8,046 nucleotides of DNA from JBDKGV01 sp039798005 (GTDB taxonomy: Bacteria; Fibrobacterota; Fibrobacteria; UBA5070), in the NCBI GenBank assembly GCA_039798005.1, contig JBDKGV010000159.1, positions 1-8,046 on the forward strand, in the 5' to 3' direction. Below, piece after piece: positions 1 through 6,440 of this stretch. Position 1 is the stretch's first letter, and each line of letters opens with the position of its first letter. The notes beneath the pieces are model-generated. The model had not been told where the DNA came from and ran no database searches. It saw only the letters and a program-made list of their open reading frames with translations. Both the position numbers and the translations under genes were made by a program.

Positions 1-9
1 ATCCGGGTA

Positions 10-49
10 TTGCGTTTGGATTGATCGGGATTTAGATTAATTCTCATCC
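10..49 (+). promoter_or_regulatory. weak candidate promoter for the small membrane protein gene
   Basis: A TTGCGT hexamer (10-15) lies 17 bases before TAGATT (33-38), a poor to moderate sigma-70-like pair. Alternatively TTAATT (37-42) may be the -10 element. Bases 39-49 (AATTCTCATCC) recur exactly at 595-605, just before the next plus-strand gene, which hints at a shared -10 plus discriminator. All three frames stop between 22 and 40, so a gene ending just left of the window cannot be excluded. The call rests on hexamer similarity only. Confidence 0.2.
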
Positions 50-74
50 TCTTCATCTTCACAAGGAGCTCCCG

Positions 75-452
75 ATGTCATCCCTTTCCCGCGCATGGAT
101 CCGTCTTGCCGCCGTATACTTCGCCTTGGCTTGCACCTTCGGTCTTGGAGTCGGCATCGCCCAGAAGTTCGAGCTTGCCACGGTGCATGCCCACCTGAAC
201 CTGCTGGGATGGGTCTCTATGGCGTTGATCGGTCTCCTGCACGCCACCGTACCCGGCCTGATTCGCAGCACATCCAAGGCATCCTTCTACGCCTACCAAG
301 TCGCCTTTCCCCTCTTCTTGGCCAGCATGCTGGGAACGCTTGTGGGGAACGAATTCGCCAAGATCGCCATCCGGGGGACCGGTCTGCTGATGCTGGGTGC
401 CGTGATCTGGGTCAGCGTCCAGATCTTCCGCTCGGTCGGGACGCGCGACTGA
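75..452 (+). CDS. small four-helix membrane protein with HxHxNxxGW motif (haem-copper oxidase subunit I-like)
   Basis: This 125-residue hydrophobic protein has about four predicted membrane segments (roughly residues 8-30, 38-62, 73-92 and 97-118). The second begins with HAHLNLLGW (H38, H40, N42, G45, W46) and has another histidine at 56. Short proteins with this H-x-H-x-x-x-x-G-W pattern are often annotated as cytochrome c oxidase subunit I-like. They look like a single repeat of the haem-copper oxidase fold rather than a whole oxidase, which has about 12 helices. The histidines could bind haem or metal in the inner membrane, but that is inference. The start is well supported: AAGGAG at 63-68 lies six bases before ATG. 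No oxidase, haem-maturation or nitric-oxide genes are adjacent, so the role is open. A stem-loop (478-496) follows the stop. Confidence 0.85.
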   Translation: MSSLSRAWIRLAAVYFALACTFGLGVGIAQKFELATVHAHLNLLGWVSMALIGLLHATVPGLIRSTSKASFYAYQVAFPLFLASMLGTLVGNEFAKIAIRGTGLLMLGAVIWVSVQIFRSVGTRD

Positions 453-477
453 CCTGACCCCATTGGGTTGAATCGCC

Positions 478-496
478 TATCGCCATGGCGGCGATA
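478..496 (+). terminator. stem-loop after the membrane protein gene, possible transcript end
   Basis: TATCGCC (478-484) and GGCGATA (490-496) form a perfect 7-bp stem with a five-base loop, 25 bases after the stop at 452. No T-run follows (the next bases are TCCCACTCTCCC), so it is not a canonical intrinsic terminator. It could be a 3'-end stabilising hairpin or part of a larger repeated intergenic element. Confidence 0.3.
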
Positions 497-545
497 TCCC
501 ACTCTCCCGTTGCGCACTGCCGCGAGGTGTCGTTGGGCTGGCGTT

Positions 546-582
546 TCGGGTCTGAAGCCAAGCTTCGTGGAACCAGACCCGA
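546..582. repeat. 9-bp perfect inverted repeat with a nested hairpin
   Basis: TCGGGTCTG (546-554) is the exact reverse complement of CAGACCCGA (574-582). Inside it, GAAGC (554-558) can pair with GCTTC (562-566) around a three-base loop, so an RNA copy could fold as a long hairpin with a one-sided bulge. It lies in the gap between the membrane protein and the antidote-like gene. It could be an operator, a structured leader or a piece of a dispersed palindromic repeat; the sequence alone does not decide. Confidence 0.5.
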
Positions 583-604
583 TGAGATGACCTAAATTCT
601 CATC
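581..604. promoter_or_regulatory. 7-bp inverted repeat next to the antidote-like start codon, operator candidate
   Basis: GATGAGA (581-587) and TCTCATC (598-604) form a perfect inverted repeat with a ten-base spacer, ending one base before ATG at 606. Its left arm shares two bases with the 546-582 repeat. The spacing suits a dimeric regulator or an RNA hairpin covering the translation start. Antidote genes are commonly autoregulated through such palindromes, but this protein lacks a DNA-binding domain, so any binder would be another protein. Confidence 0.35.
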
Positions 605-605
605 C
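593..605 (+). promoter_or_regulatory. possible -10 element giving a leaderless mRNA
   Basis: TAAATT (593-598) matches four of six bases of a -10 box and stands seven bases before the ATG at 606, where transcription would begin on or next to the start codon. There is no Shine-Dalgarno sequence before this ATG, which fits a leaderless message. No good -35 hexamer was found at the expected spacing, so support is thin. Confidence 0.2.
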
Positions 606-788
606 ATGGCCCACAAATATCCTGTCAAGCCTCAAACCGGCTTCGAACTCCTCGCCTACCTCAATTCGGAAGAGCGCATCGCCGAGTACTTCATCACGAT
701 CGAGATGGAGAACAATCCGGCACGACTCCAAGAGGCCGTCGCCAACATCCGGGAAGCCCGCAGGCGCATGGCTGAAAAGCAATCATAG
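606..788 (+). CDS. 60-residue protein resembling the N-terminal half of HigA-type addiction-module antidotes
   Basis: The sequence (FELLAYLNSEERIAEYF, then an acidic stretch, then NPARLQEAVANIREARRRM) closely follows what I remember of the N-terminal region of the putative addiction module antidote family (TIGR02684 type): F-x-x-x-x-Y-L-x-S-x-E-x-I-A-x-Y, then D/N-P-A, then I-x-x-A-R. In that family a helix-turn-helix follows and the proteins are about 95-100 residues. Here the frame stops right after the ARRRM segment, and no helix-turn-helix was recognised in the other forward frames downstream. It is either a truncated relic or a stand-alone short variant. The start ATG has no Shine-Dalgarno sequence and lies beside an inverted repeat. 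The stop overlaps the next gene's GTG by one base. No RelE/HigB-like toxin is next to it. Function unknown. Confidence 0.7.
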   Translation: MAHKYPVKPQTGFELLAYLNSEERIAEYFITIEMENNPARLQEAVANIREARRRMAEKQS

Positions 789-2224
789 TGCTTCGCGGAC
801 TTGGGTGTTTGGCATTGGCATGGCTTGCCATCCCCCTGTCCGCGGCCCCCTCAAAATCCCAACCAAACCATCAGGAATCCAAGGCGGACTGGGAGTTCCG
901 TGAGGCGTGCTTTGGGAAATGGGTCCGGTCCGACTTTCTGGAGGCGCTGGACACCGCACAATCCCCTCGCAGCTTGGAGCGATTTTCCCACGCGATCCAT
1001 TCCCTGCGCATGGGTCCTTACACGCGCTGTCCGTACGAAGTGACCGTGGGGCCGGGCACGCAGTGCGCGGAAATCGACACGGGGAGCATACCCAACCCAG
1101 AACCCTATCTGGTACGTTGGGACGCTGCGACGGGCAAAGGAATCATCTTCCATGAGGCCTGGGAGTTGGCGCCGAATTCCCGCAGCAAGGGCATGACGGA
1201 ACGGCATGTGGGACCGGACAGCGTGGGGTGGATTCGACCTGGCATGTCGGGGTCCAAGCCATTTCTCGATGTGGGCTTTCGCAAGGCATCCGTGCGCATG
1301 GTGCCGGGTGGACCTCTCGAGCAGGAGATCCATCGACGATTCCTGTCGGGAAGCTGGACACCGATCGGCAACGATCCCGCAACGCCGTTCACCCTGTTCC
1401 CGAACGGGAACCTCAAGGGATTCCGCCTCACTTGGCTGTTCGCCATGTCCCCGGAACAATTGGCGGATACGACCACTTACGATGGACGCTCCTTCGCGCT
1501 CCTGGGTGCCCGCCACCATGGCGAACGCATGGTCGTGAAGAACATCCTGAGGACCCCCTTGTGCACCTTGAGCTGGAAGCGTCGCCAAGACACCTTGCGC
1601 CTGACCATTTTTCAGAAGTCCGCCAAACGGTCAAGACGATCGCCTTGGTGTGACTTCGTCCGCACCGGGGATGCACCTGCGGACACCCCTGAAATTCGGG
1701 AAGCTCAGGAAGAGCGCGAATACTTCGATTCCCTGCACCAGGCAGCCTTCCTGCCGGCGACGATCCATCTGGACCGGGACTTCAAATGTCTCCTTGATCT
1801 CGAAGCCGCATTCCTCAATGCCCAGGAACCGCCGAATCGTCAGGCAAGACTTCGGATCGCTCAAAGTCGCGCAGCCTGTGTCGGGAGCCCCACCGGACAA
1901 ATCGCAGACAGCGGGCGAGTCCTGTGGGCTCGGGACAGCACTTGGGTCATGGAGTCGAATGGGGGCGGGAGGTTTTTCACCACGACATGGCGCCTGAAAG
2001 GACCTCCCCGATTTCGGTACATGCCTTGGGACCGCAAGGATTCCGCCTTCCGGGCCGCATTTCGATTCATCGAACCCGCAGAGGGGCCGCTTTGGATCCC
2101 AAGCCACAGCAATTCCCGCTACCGGTTCACCACGGAGAACCGCCATTGCTCCCTGAACGCAGGCTTCGGGGAATGGATCACGCTCACAAGTGAGTGTGCA
2201 GATCCAGCAGACGCCAAGCCGTGA
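788..2224 (+). CDS. exported protein of unknown function
   Basis: The protein has 478 residues. Residues 1-20 form a typical Sec signal peptide (MLRG, hydrophobic run, LSAA), probably cleaved near A20 before PSKS. Cys7 is too near the N terminus for a lipobox. I recognise no domain. The mature part has nine cysteines (41, 81, 93, 259, 288, 334, 364, 454, 470), enough for several disulfides outside the cytoplasm but leaving one unpaired. It is rich in Trp, Arg and aromatic residues, with a charged helical-looking stretch at about 302-317. The start is GTG, sharing its G with the TAG of the preceding gene; it is the only upstream start giving an intact signal peptide, as the next in-frame Met is residue 75. 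The one-base overlap and weak ribosome site suggest translational coupling to the small upstream protein. It ends 49 bases from a convergent gene. That it is a gene is fairly sure; its role is unknown. Confidence 0.85.
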   Translation: MLRGLGCLALAWLAIPLSAAPSKSQPNHQESKADWEFREACFGKWVRSDFLEALDTAQSPRSLERFSHAIHSLRMGPYTRCPYEVTVGPGTQCAEIDTGSIPNPEPYLVRWDAATGKGIIFHEAWELAPNSRSKGMTERHVGPDSVGWIRPGMSGSKPFLDVGFRKASVRMVPGGPLEQEIHRRFLSGSWTPIGNDPATPFTLFPNGNLKGFRLTWLFAMSPEQLADTTTYDGRSFALLGARHHGERMVVKNILRTPLCTLSWKRRQDTLRLTIFQKSAKRSRRSPWCDFVRTGDAPADTPEIREAQEEREYFDSLHQAAFLPATIHLDRDFKCLLDLEAAFLNAQEPPNRQARLRIAQSRAACVGSPTGQIADSGRVLWARDSTWVMESNGGGRFFTTTWRLKGPPRFRYMPWDRKDSAFRAAFRFIEPAEGPLWIPSHSNSRYRFTTENRHCSLNAGFGEWITLTSECADPADAKP

Positions 2225-2227
2225 AGG

Positions 2228-2250
2228 GAGCGGGTTGGCGGATTCCGCTC
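2228..2250. terminator. weak stem-loop between convergent genes
   Basis: GAGCGG (2228-2233) can pair with CCGCTC (2245-2250) across an 11-base loop, in the 49-bp gap between two converging coding regions where a shared terminator is expected. Neither side has a clear T-run, so intrinsic termination is doubtful and Rho-dependent ending is as likely. Confidence 0.25.
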
Positions 2251-2273
2251 GCCGGCCGAATCGTGTCGCTTGG

Positions 2274-2879
2274 TCAGTCCTTCAACTTGATCGATGCAAG
2301 AATCGCCTCAATGTCCTCAAGATCTCCGGGTTTGGGAGGATTGGCCGTTCCGATTCCGATCTGGAAGAGATACTCGCCCTTGATCCACAGGATCATGCGC
2401 GATTGACAAGGATAGGTTTCCCCGGTTTGCATCTCGAGCACGTACGAGATCTCGATGGCCGACATCTTCTTCCCGCCAAGCACGATCTCCTTGGGCTCCT
2501 TGACGACCTTGAAGTCCTTGAATGTCCTTGCCAAGGCGGGAAGGATCAGTTTCCAAAGCTGCGCCTCGGTCTGCTCCTTCAGGGCTCCAAGCGGCTTCAC
2601 TCCGATTTGGAAACTCGGGTTCATCTCCGGATGGGGCTCCGGGTACTTCAACATCGCCACCAACGGGGTGTTGGCGTTCTTGATGGCCTTCTGCATGGCC
2701 GAGTCGCCGAACTTGATCCGGTCCCGGTTGTCGTTCACCACCCCAAGGCCTGCAAACTGCCAGTGACTTGGCTTGCTGACCCGGATCCCGGCCGTCTGGC
2801 TGATGAACATGTTGGAATCCGGGACCTGTGCCGAGCAGATCGACACCAGGGCAAGGATTGCGATGAGCGGACGAACCAT
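2274..2879 (-). CDS. exported PsbP/DUF1795-like protein
   Basis: From the preferred ATG at 2879 this is a 201-residue protein with a short signal peptide (MVRP, LIAILALVSI, CSA), probably cut before Q18. The cysteine is not in a valid lipobox. The mature part has the look of the PsbP-like/DUF1795 fold. It begins with an amphipathic strand ending in a Trp (GIRVSKPSHW), has a middle region with repeated Lys-Glu segments, and near the end has YLFQIGIG followed by a Pro-rich turn and the closing helix LEDIEAILASIKL. Such proteins are small exported or lipid-anchored binding proteins with no enzymatic residues. A start ten codons upstream (2909) is also open, with its own GAGGG, but gives an unusually long n-region. 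It lies 59 bases after the PEP-synthase-like gene and may be co-transcribed or have its own promoter. No function in the upstream pathway is evident. Confidence 0.8.
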   Translation of the reverse strand: MVRPLIAILALVSICSAQVPDSNMFISQTAGIRVSKPSHWQFAGLGVVNDNRDRIKFGDSAMQKAIKNANTPLVAMLKYPEPHPEMNPSFQIGVKPLGALKEQTEAQLWKLILPALARTFKDFKVVKEPKEIVLGGKKMSAIEISYVLEMQTGETYPCQSRMILWIKGEYLFQIGIGTANPPKPGDLEDIEAILASIKLKD

Positions 2880-2883
2880 GGAA

Positions 2884-2889
2884 CCCTCC
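2884..2889 (-). promoter_or_regulatory. Shine-Dalgarno site favouring the inner start of the PsbP-like gene
   Basis: On the minus strand GGAGGG stands four bases before ATG at 2879, a strong though slightly close site. It supports this ATG over the one at 2909, which also has a purine-rich GAGGGAAG upstream. The inner start gives the more typical signal peptide. Confidence 0.5.
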
Positions 2890-2907
2890 GATATTGAGTA
2901 CCTCCCC

Positions 2908-2913
2908 ATAATA
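2908..2913 (-). promoter_or_regulatory. possible -10 box (TATTAT) for the PsbP-like gene
   Basis: TATTAT on the minus strand matches five of six -10 consensus bases. It would place the transcription start near 2900, giving a leader of about 20 bases before ATG 2879; the alternative ATG at 2909 would then lie inside the promoter. No convincing -35 sequence is seen 16-18 bases upstream. The gene could equally be read from the upstream operon. Confidence 0.2.
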
Positions 2914-2938
2914 CTTCCCTCACGCTAACGAAATGGAT

Positions 2939-5578
2939 TCAGCGGTGGCCCGTCTGACCACAACCTTCTGAACCTTGCACAGGCCCATCGGCCAAGATCT
3001 CCAGCGTCCCTCGGGTTCCGTCCAAGCGCACCCGCATGCCGGTGCGTACCGTCTGCAGCAGCCCGCCGACCCCCACCACGGTGGGAAGACCCATCTCGCG
3101 GGCCACCACCGCCGAATGCGAAAGCAGCCCACCCCGCTCCACCGCAAGCCCTGAGATGGCCGGATACAGGGGGATCCAGCCCGGATCGGTGCGCGAGGCG
3201 ATCAGGATCTCGCCATTGAGAGACAGATCATCCGATGGTCCCGTCACCACGCGGGCGATGCCCTCCACGATCCCGGGGCCGCACCCTTTCCCCACCAGCA
3301 CAAGATTCCCCTCCGGTCCGGAACGGTCCGCAGCGGGAGAGGGCATCAGGTCTTCCAAGGTCGCCCCCAGGACCGGGCCACGGGTGAGGAAGCGCGACGG
3401 CGGCGCGTCATCGTCCCATTGTGCATAGCTTTGCTTGCGCAGTTCCACCAGCCCTTGAAGGTCATGGCTGGTAAGGGTTCCTTCCAAGGCGCTGCGGATC
3501 TCGGAAAGTTCCAGCCAGAAGAGATCGTCTTCGCATTCGATCCATCCCAGCGCCACGAAATCGCGGGCGACGGCACGCAGCAGCAGTCGTGCGATTCCAT
3601 AGATGCGCGTGCGGCAGAAGCGGGTGTTCTCACGGTTGCGCACCGACTGCCGGGCCTTGGAAAGGCTCCAGGCAAAGACGGGGCGCTGCCACCAGGTCAG
3701 AATCCGTCTTGCTTGTCCTTGGGCCTTGGTTCGCAGGGAATCCCCGTCTCCAGGAGGCGCCGCCGGATGCTTCAGCAGGTTGCGCAGGAGCTGGAAGAAC
3801 CTCTCAGGCTCCAGATGCAGGTCCCTCGCCTCCAGCTTCATCTCGTCCATGCAACGAAATCCATAGGCGCGGATCCATCCGTCCACATGGGACAGGAGCA
3901 CGGTCTTCCCGTGACGCCCGAGGATCTCCCGGCACAGGAGATCGGGAGTCTCCAGCACCAGACGGACCGCCTCGGCATCTTCATGGAACAGGCACGCGAT
4001 CGCCTGCAAACTCACCATCGGAGCCGCCGATTCAAGATGGCCGTCGGAAGCCAAGAGGTCGTTTCCCAAGGACTCAGCCTCTTCCCCCAGCCACCGCTTG
4101 CAAAGGTTCCGGAAGAATCCGTGGTGGACCATGCACAGGAAATCGTTGACGATGGGGACATCCCAGCGGTCGAGCATCTGCGCTTCGATCCGGTCGTAGT
4201 GGGCCAACGCATCGGACGCGTCCATGCTCGCGAAAGGAAGGTCAAGAGCCTTGTCGTAATCGCGATGAAAACCGTCCAGAAATCGCTTCACATCCCGGTC
4301 GATGGTGAGGTCGCGGACCCAAAAGCGCAAGCCGGTGCGGATCTTCCGAAGGCTCGCACGCCACCCGAGGGAGAATTCCGGGGGCCGGATCCTCTCGGCA
4401 ATGTCGGATTCGAGCTGCGCAGGAACGCCCATCATGCTTTCCATGAAGGCCCGATTGAACCGGTAACCCGGCAGGATCCCGGTGAGGCGGTACCAGTTGA
4501 GCAGGTTGTAATGGACCCGTCCGCGCAACAGCCCCAGCATGTTCCGCAGTCCGGGCTCAAGCTCGGAAAGCTCCCGGGCCCCGACGCCCATCTCGCGGCA
4601 GAAGCGCACGTACACACGGTGATACAGGCCACGCGCAAAGGAGAAGGACAGCGGCGAGGTCAGGCCACCATAGGATTCCACGATGTTGGAATTGTCCCAG
4701 ACGTTGAGGATTCCCCGGGTGCGCCGAACTCCACTGGTGACCGGGCGCACCTGCAGCAGGAAGAAGTCCCCCTTTCGATCCATTGCCCATTCGATGTCCA
4801 CCGGATCCCGGCTCACCGCACTGGCCCCGAGCGAGAGTCCGTGGAGCATCTTCACCTGAAGCTCCCCCATCAGCGGACTTTCCGGGTTTGACAGAATCCG
4901 TCCATCCGGCGCGAGTGTCCACCCCTGCCCTTCGTCCTGCCCCGAGACGTAGGCTTCCCCAAGGCCCTTCACCGCCTGCAAGGTCCATGTATCAGAACTT
5001 CCCGATACCGGATCGCAAGTGAAGAGCACGCCCGCACAGGCGGCGTCGACCATGGCCTGAAGCACCACAGCAGGCCCCGTGGTCGTGAAGGAGAGCCTGC
5101 GTTCCTTGCGATAGGCCAAGGCCCGTTCGCTGAAGGCCGACATCCAACAGCGACGCACGCACTCGTGCAACCGGCCCCTCGTCACGTTCAGGAAGCTGTC
5201 GTGCACCCCGGCAAAGGAGTGCCGCGGAGAATCCTCGTTCAATCCCGAGCTGCGCACCGCCCAAGGCCCGGGTCCCAAGGCAGGCAAGGCATCCTCGATA
5301 AGTGCCTCACACTGCGGGGAGAGTGGCGTGTCCGCCAGAATGGCGCACAGGTCCGCCGAGACCTGCTGCGGCGTTTCCAGCGCGAAGCGATCCACCTGAT
5401 CACGAAACTCCTCGAACCTGCCGGCGTGCCTCAGACTCTCCTCCATGGCCTCGGCAGGCAGGCAATGCCAAGCAGGCACCGGGAGTCCAAGCCTTTCCAG
5501 GCGAGCCAAGTGAGATGCCTTGCCTCCGGCCTGAAGGGCCAGAAGACGGGGATCGGTGTTCGCGTCCAGAAGGAGCAT
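2939..5578 (-). CDS. PEP-synthase-like phosphotransferase (ATP-grasp domain plus C-terminal phosphohistidine domain)
   Basis: The protein has 879 residues. The N-terminal PPDK/PEP-synthase ATP-binding domain spans about 10-285: GGKASHL with K20, AVRSSGLNED (R109, E115), SFAGVHDSFLNV, an AGVLFTCDP segment near 182-190, DIEWA near 261-265, and LLQVRPVT closing at about 281. A long helical middle part (290-740) includes WDNSNIVESYGG and RFCRTRIYGIARLL. The C-terminal PEP-utilising mobile domain (765-862) carries GGLLSHSAVVAREMGLP with the expected phosphohistidine H821. The pyruvate/PEP TIM barrel that ends true PEP synthase (about 790 residues) is absent. The order ATP domain, middle domain, histidine domain is that of rifampicin phosphotransferase-type enzymes (about 865 residues). 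It probably passes a phosphate from ATP through H821 to an unknown small molecule. The start is supported by TGAGG, which includes the previous gene's stop, four bases before ATG. It forms an operon with the UbiA and ligase genes. Confidence 0.9.
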   Translation of the reverse strand: MLLLDANTDPRLLALQAGGKASHLARLERLGLPVPAWHCLPAEAMEESLRHAGRFEEFRDQVDRFALETPQQVSADLCAILADTPLSPQCEALIEDALPALGPGPWAVRSSGLNEDSPRHSFAGVHDSFLNVTRGRLHECVRRCWMSAFSERALAYRKERRLSFTTTGPAVVLQAMVDAACAGVLFTCDPVSGSSDTWTLQAVKGLGEAYVSGQDEGQGWTLAPDGRILSNPESPLMGELQVKMLHGLSLGASAVSRDPVDIEWAMDRKGDFFLLQVRPVTSGVRRTRGILNVWDNSNIVESYGGLTSPLSFSFARGLYHRVYVRFCREMGVGARELSELEPGLRNMLGLLRGRVHYNLLNWYRLTGILPGYRFNRAFMESMMGVPAQLESDIAERIRPPEFSLGWRASLRKIRTGLRFWVRDLTIDRDVKRFLDGFHRDYDKALDLPFASMDASDALAHYDRIEAQMLDRWDVPIVNDFLCMVHHGFFRNLCKRWLGEEAESLGNDLLASDGHLESAAPMVSLQAIACLFHEDAEAVRLVLETPDLLCREILGRHGKTVLLSHVDGWIRAYGFRCMDEMKLEARDLHLEPERFFQLLRNLLKHPAAPPGDGDSLRTKAQGQARRILTWWQRPVFAWSLSKARQSVRNRENTRFCRTRIYGIARLLLRAVARDFVALGWIECEDDLFWLELSEIRSALEGTLTSHDLQGLVELRKQSYAQWDDDAPPSRFLTRGPVLGATLEDLMPSPAADRSGPEGNLVLVGKGCGPGIVEGIARVVTGPSDDLSLNGEILIASRTDPGWIPLYPAISGLAVERGGLLSHSAVVAREMGLPTVVGVGGLLQTVRTGMRVRLDGTRGTLEILADGPVQGSEGCGQTGHR

Positions 5579-5582
5579 ATCG

Positions 5583-5587
5583 CCTCA
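5583..5587 (-). promoter_or_regulatory. ribosome site overlapping the UbiA stop codon
   Basis: TGAGG on the minus strand contains the TGA stop of the prenyltransferase gene and serves as the Shine-Dalgarno site for the ATG at 5578, four bases on. This arrangement suggests translational coupling of the two genes. Confidence 0.55.
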
Positions 5588-6433
5588 CAATCCTTGCAAA
5601 AGGCCGGTCAACAGGAAGAGCGACAAAAGGAGCCCGGAGGTCGAGCGCAACAGCTGCGCCCTGGGCCAATCCGTCTTGAGAACCCAAAGTCCGGCAAGGA
5701 GGCTCCACGCCACGGCTCCCCCGAGCACGGGAAGGGAGCGGAACAGATCAAAGTCTGCACGCTGCAAGCAAACCGCCGTCATCAGGATCTGGAGAAGGCT
5801 CAGCCCCACCGCCCCGACCTTGCCGAATCGCGAGGTGTAGCTGTCCACCCCGGGAAGTTCCTCGGTGCGGTCGAAGGTCTTGCGGGAGAACTCGAAGTAG
5901 TTGAAGGCAAACCACAAGGCAAAGGCCCAAGGTAAGGCCGCTGCGCTCGGAACCCCCAGGAAGGTGAGGCAACTCATGGCAAAGGGAACCATGACAAGGG
6001 TGTGGCTCAGGGCGTAGCGGGTCAGGCGGGGGCGCAACCAGGTCGCGAGGAAGAACTCGCGCCTCATGAGAAAGGTCCAGACCAGGGTGACCGCTACCCA
6101 GGCATTGGACGACCAATGGACCGAAAGCAGCAGGACGGGAAAGGTTATCCATGACAGAATTTGTCCAGCGTGCAGTTCCGGAAGACTCAGAAGCCCTCGC
6201 GCCAAGGGACGATCAGGCCGATGCAGGCGATCCTCGGCCAAGTCCTTTTCCTCATCGCACAAGCGCAACAGCAGGAAGAAAGCCTGACAGGAAAGCGCCA
6301 ACCGCAACAGATCCCCGGCATCGACCCGGCCCCCGAGATGCCTTGCCACACCGGCTTGAGCCAGCGCAAAGACAAGGACCAGAAGGATGTGCGTGGCCGG
6401 ATGCCTCTCGTGCAGGAAGCGCAACCAGCGCAT
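5585..6433 (-). CDS. UbiA-family membrane prenyltransferase
   Basis: From the ATG at 6433 this is a 282-residue, strongly hydrophobic protein with about nine membrane segments, the usual size and topology of UbiA enzymes. These join an isoprenoid diphosphate to an aromatic or other acceptor in the inner membrane using Mg2+. The first acidic motif, DEEKDLAED (residues 60-68), is followed by RLHRPDRPLARG, the typical cytoplasmic loop. The second region, EFSRKTFDRTEELPGVDSY (181-199), sits where the second Asp-rich motif belongs, though it is richer in Glu than the classical DxxxD. A GTG at 6448 could instead start the gene, adding five residues (VSDWV) and overlapping the ligase gene by eight bases; neither start has a clear ribosome site. 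Longer open reading upstream only shadows the ligase. Substrates cannot be told; the operon suggests a lipid or secondary metabolite rather than ubiquinone. Confidence 0.88.
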   Translation of the reverse strand: MRWLRFLHERHPATHILLVLVFALAQAGVARHLGGRVDAGDLLRLALSCQAFFLLLRLCDEEKDLAEDRLHRPDRPLARGLLSLPELHAGQILSWITFPVLLLSVHWSSNAWVAVTLVWTFLMRREFFLATWLRPRLTRYALSHTLVMVPFAMSCLTFLGVPSAAALPWAFALWFAFNYFEFSRKTFDRTEELPGVDSYTSRFGKVGAVGLSLLQILMTAVCLQRADFDLFRSLPVLGGAVAWSLLAGLWVLKTDWPRAQLLRSTSGLLLSLFLLTGLLQGL

Positions 6434-6440
6434 GACCCAG

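Noticed and set aside
453..605. Insertion sequence or CRISPR array in the repeat-rich gap
   Set aside because: There is no transposase frame, no terminal inverted repeats with target duplication, and no regularly spaced direct repeats; only unrelated short palindromes.
851..1588. 245-codon minus-strand frame inside the exported protein gene
   Set aside because: It is a shadow of the plus-strand exported protein; His/Arg/Gly-rich with no signal, domain or ribosome site.
606..2224. A classical toxin-antitoxin pair
   Set aside because: The antidote-like protein lacks a DNA-binding domain, and the following gene encodes a 478-residue exported protein, not a small RelE/HigB-type toxin.
2190..2897. 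235-codon plus-strand frame across the PsbP-like gene
   Set aside because: It is antisense to the exported PsbP-like protein, whose signal peptide and fold pattern are convincing. The plus frame is His/Leu/Arg-rich with no family resemblance.
3419..4891. 490-codon open frame on the plus strand, antisense to the PEP-synthase-like gene
   Set aside because: It lies wholly opposite a clearly recognised gene, has low-complexity Gln/His/Pro/Arg-rich composition and no domain. GC-rich antisense frames often stay open by chance.
5165..5935. 256-codon plus-strand frame over the PEP-synthase-like/UbiA junction
   Set aside because: It is antisense to two recognised genes and to their coupled junction, and has shadow-type composition.
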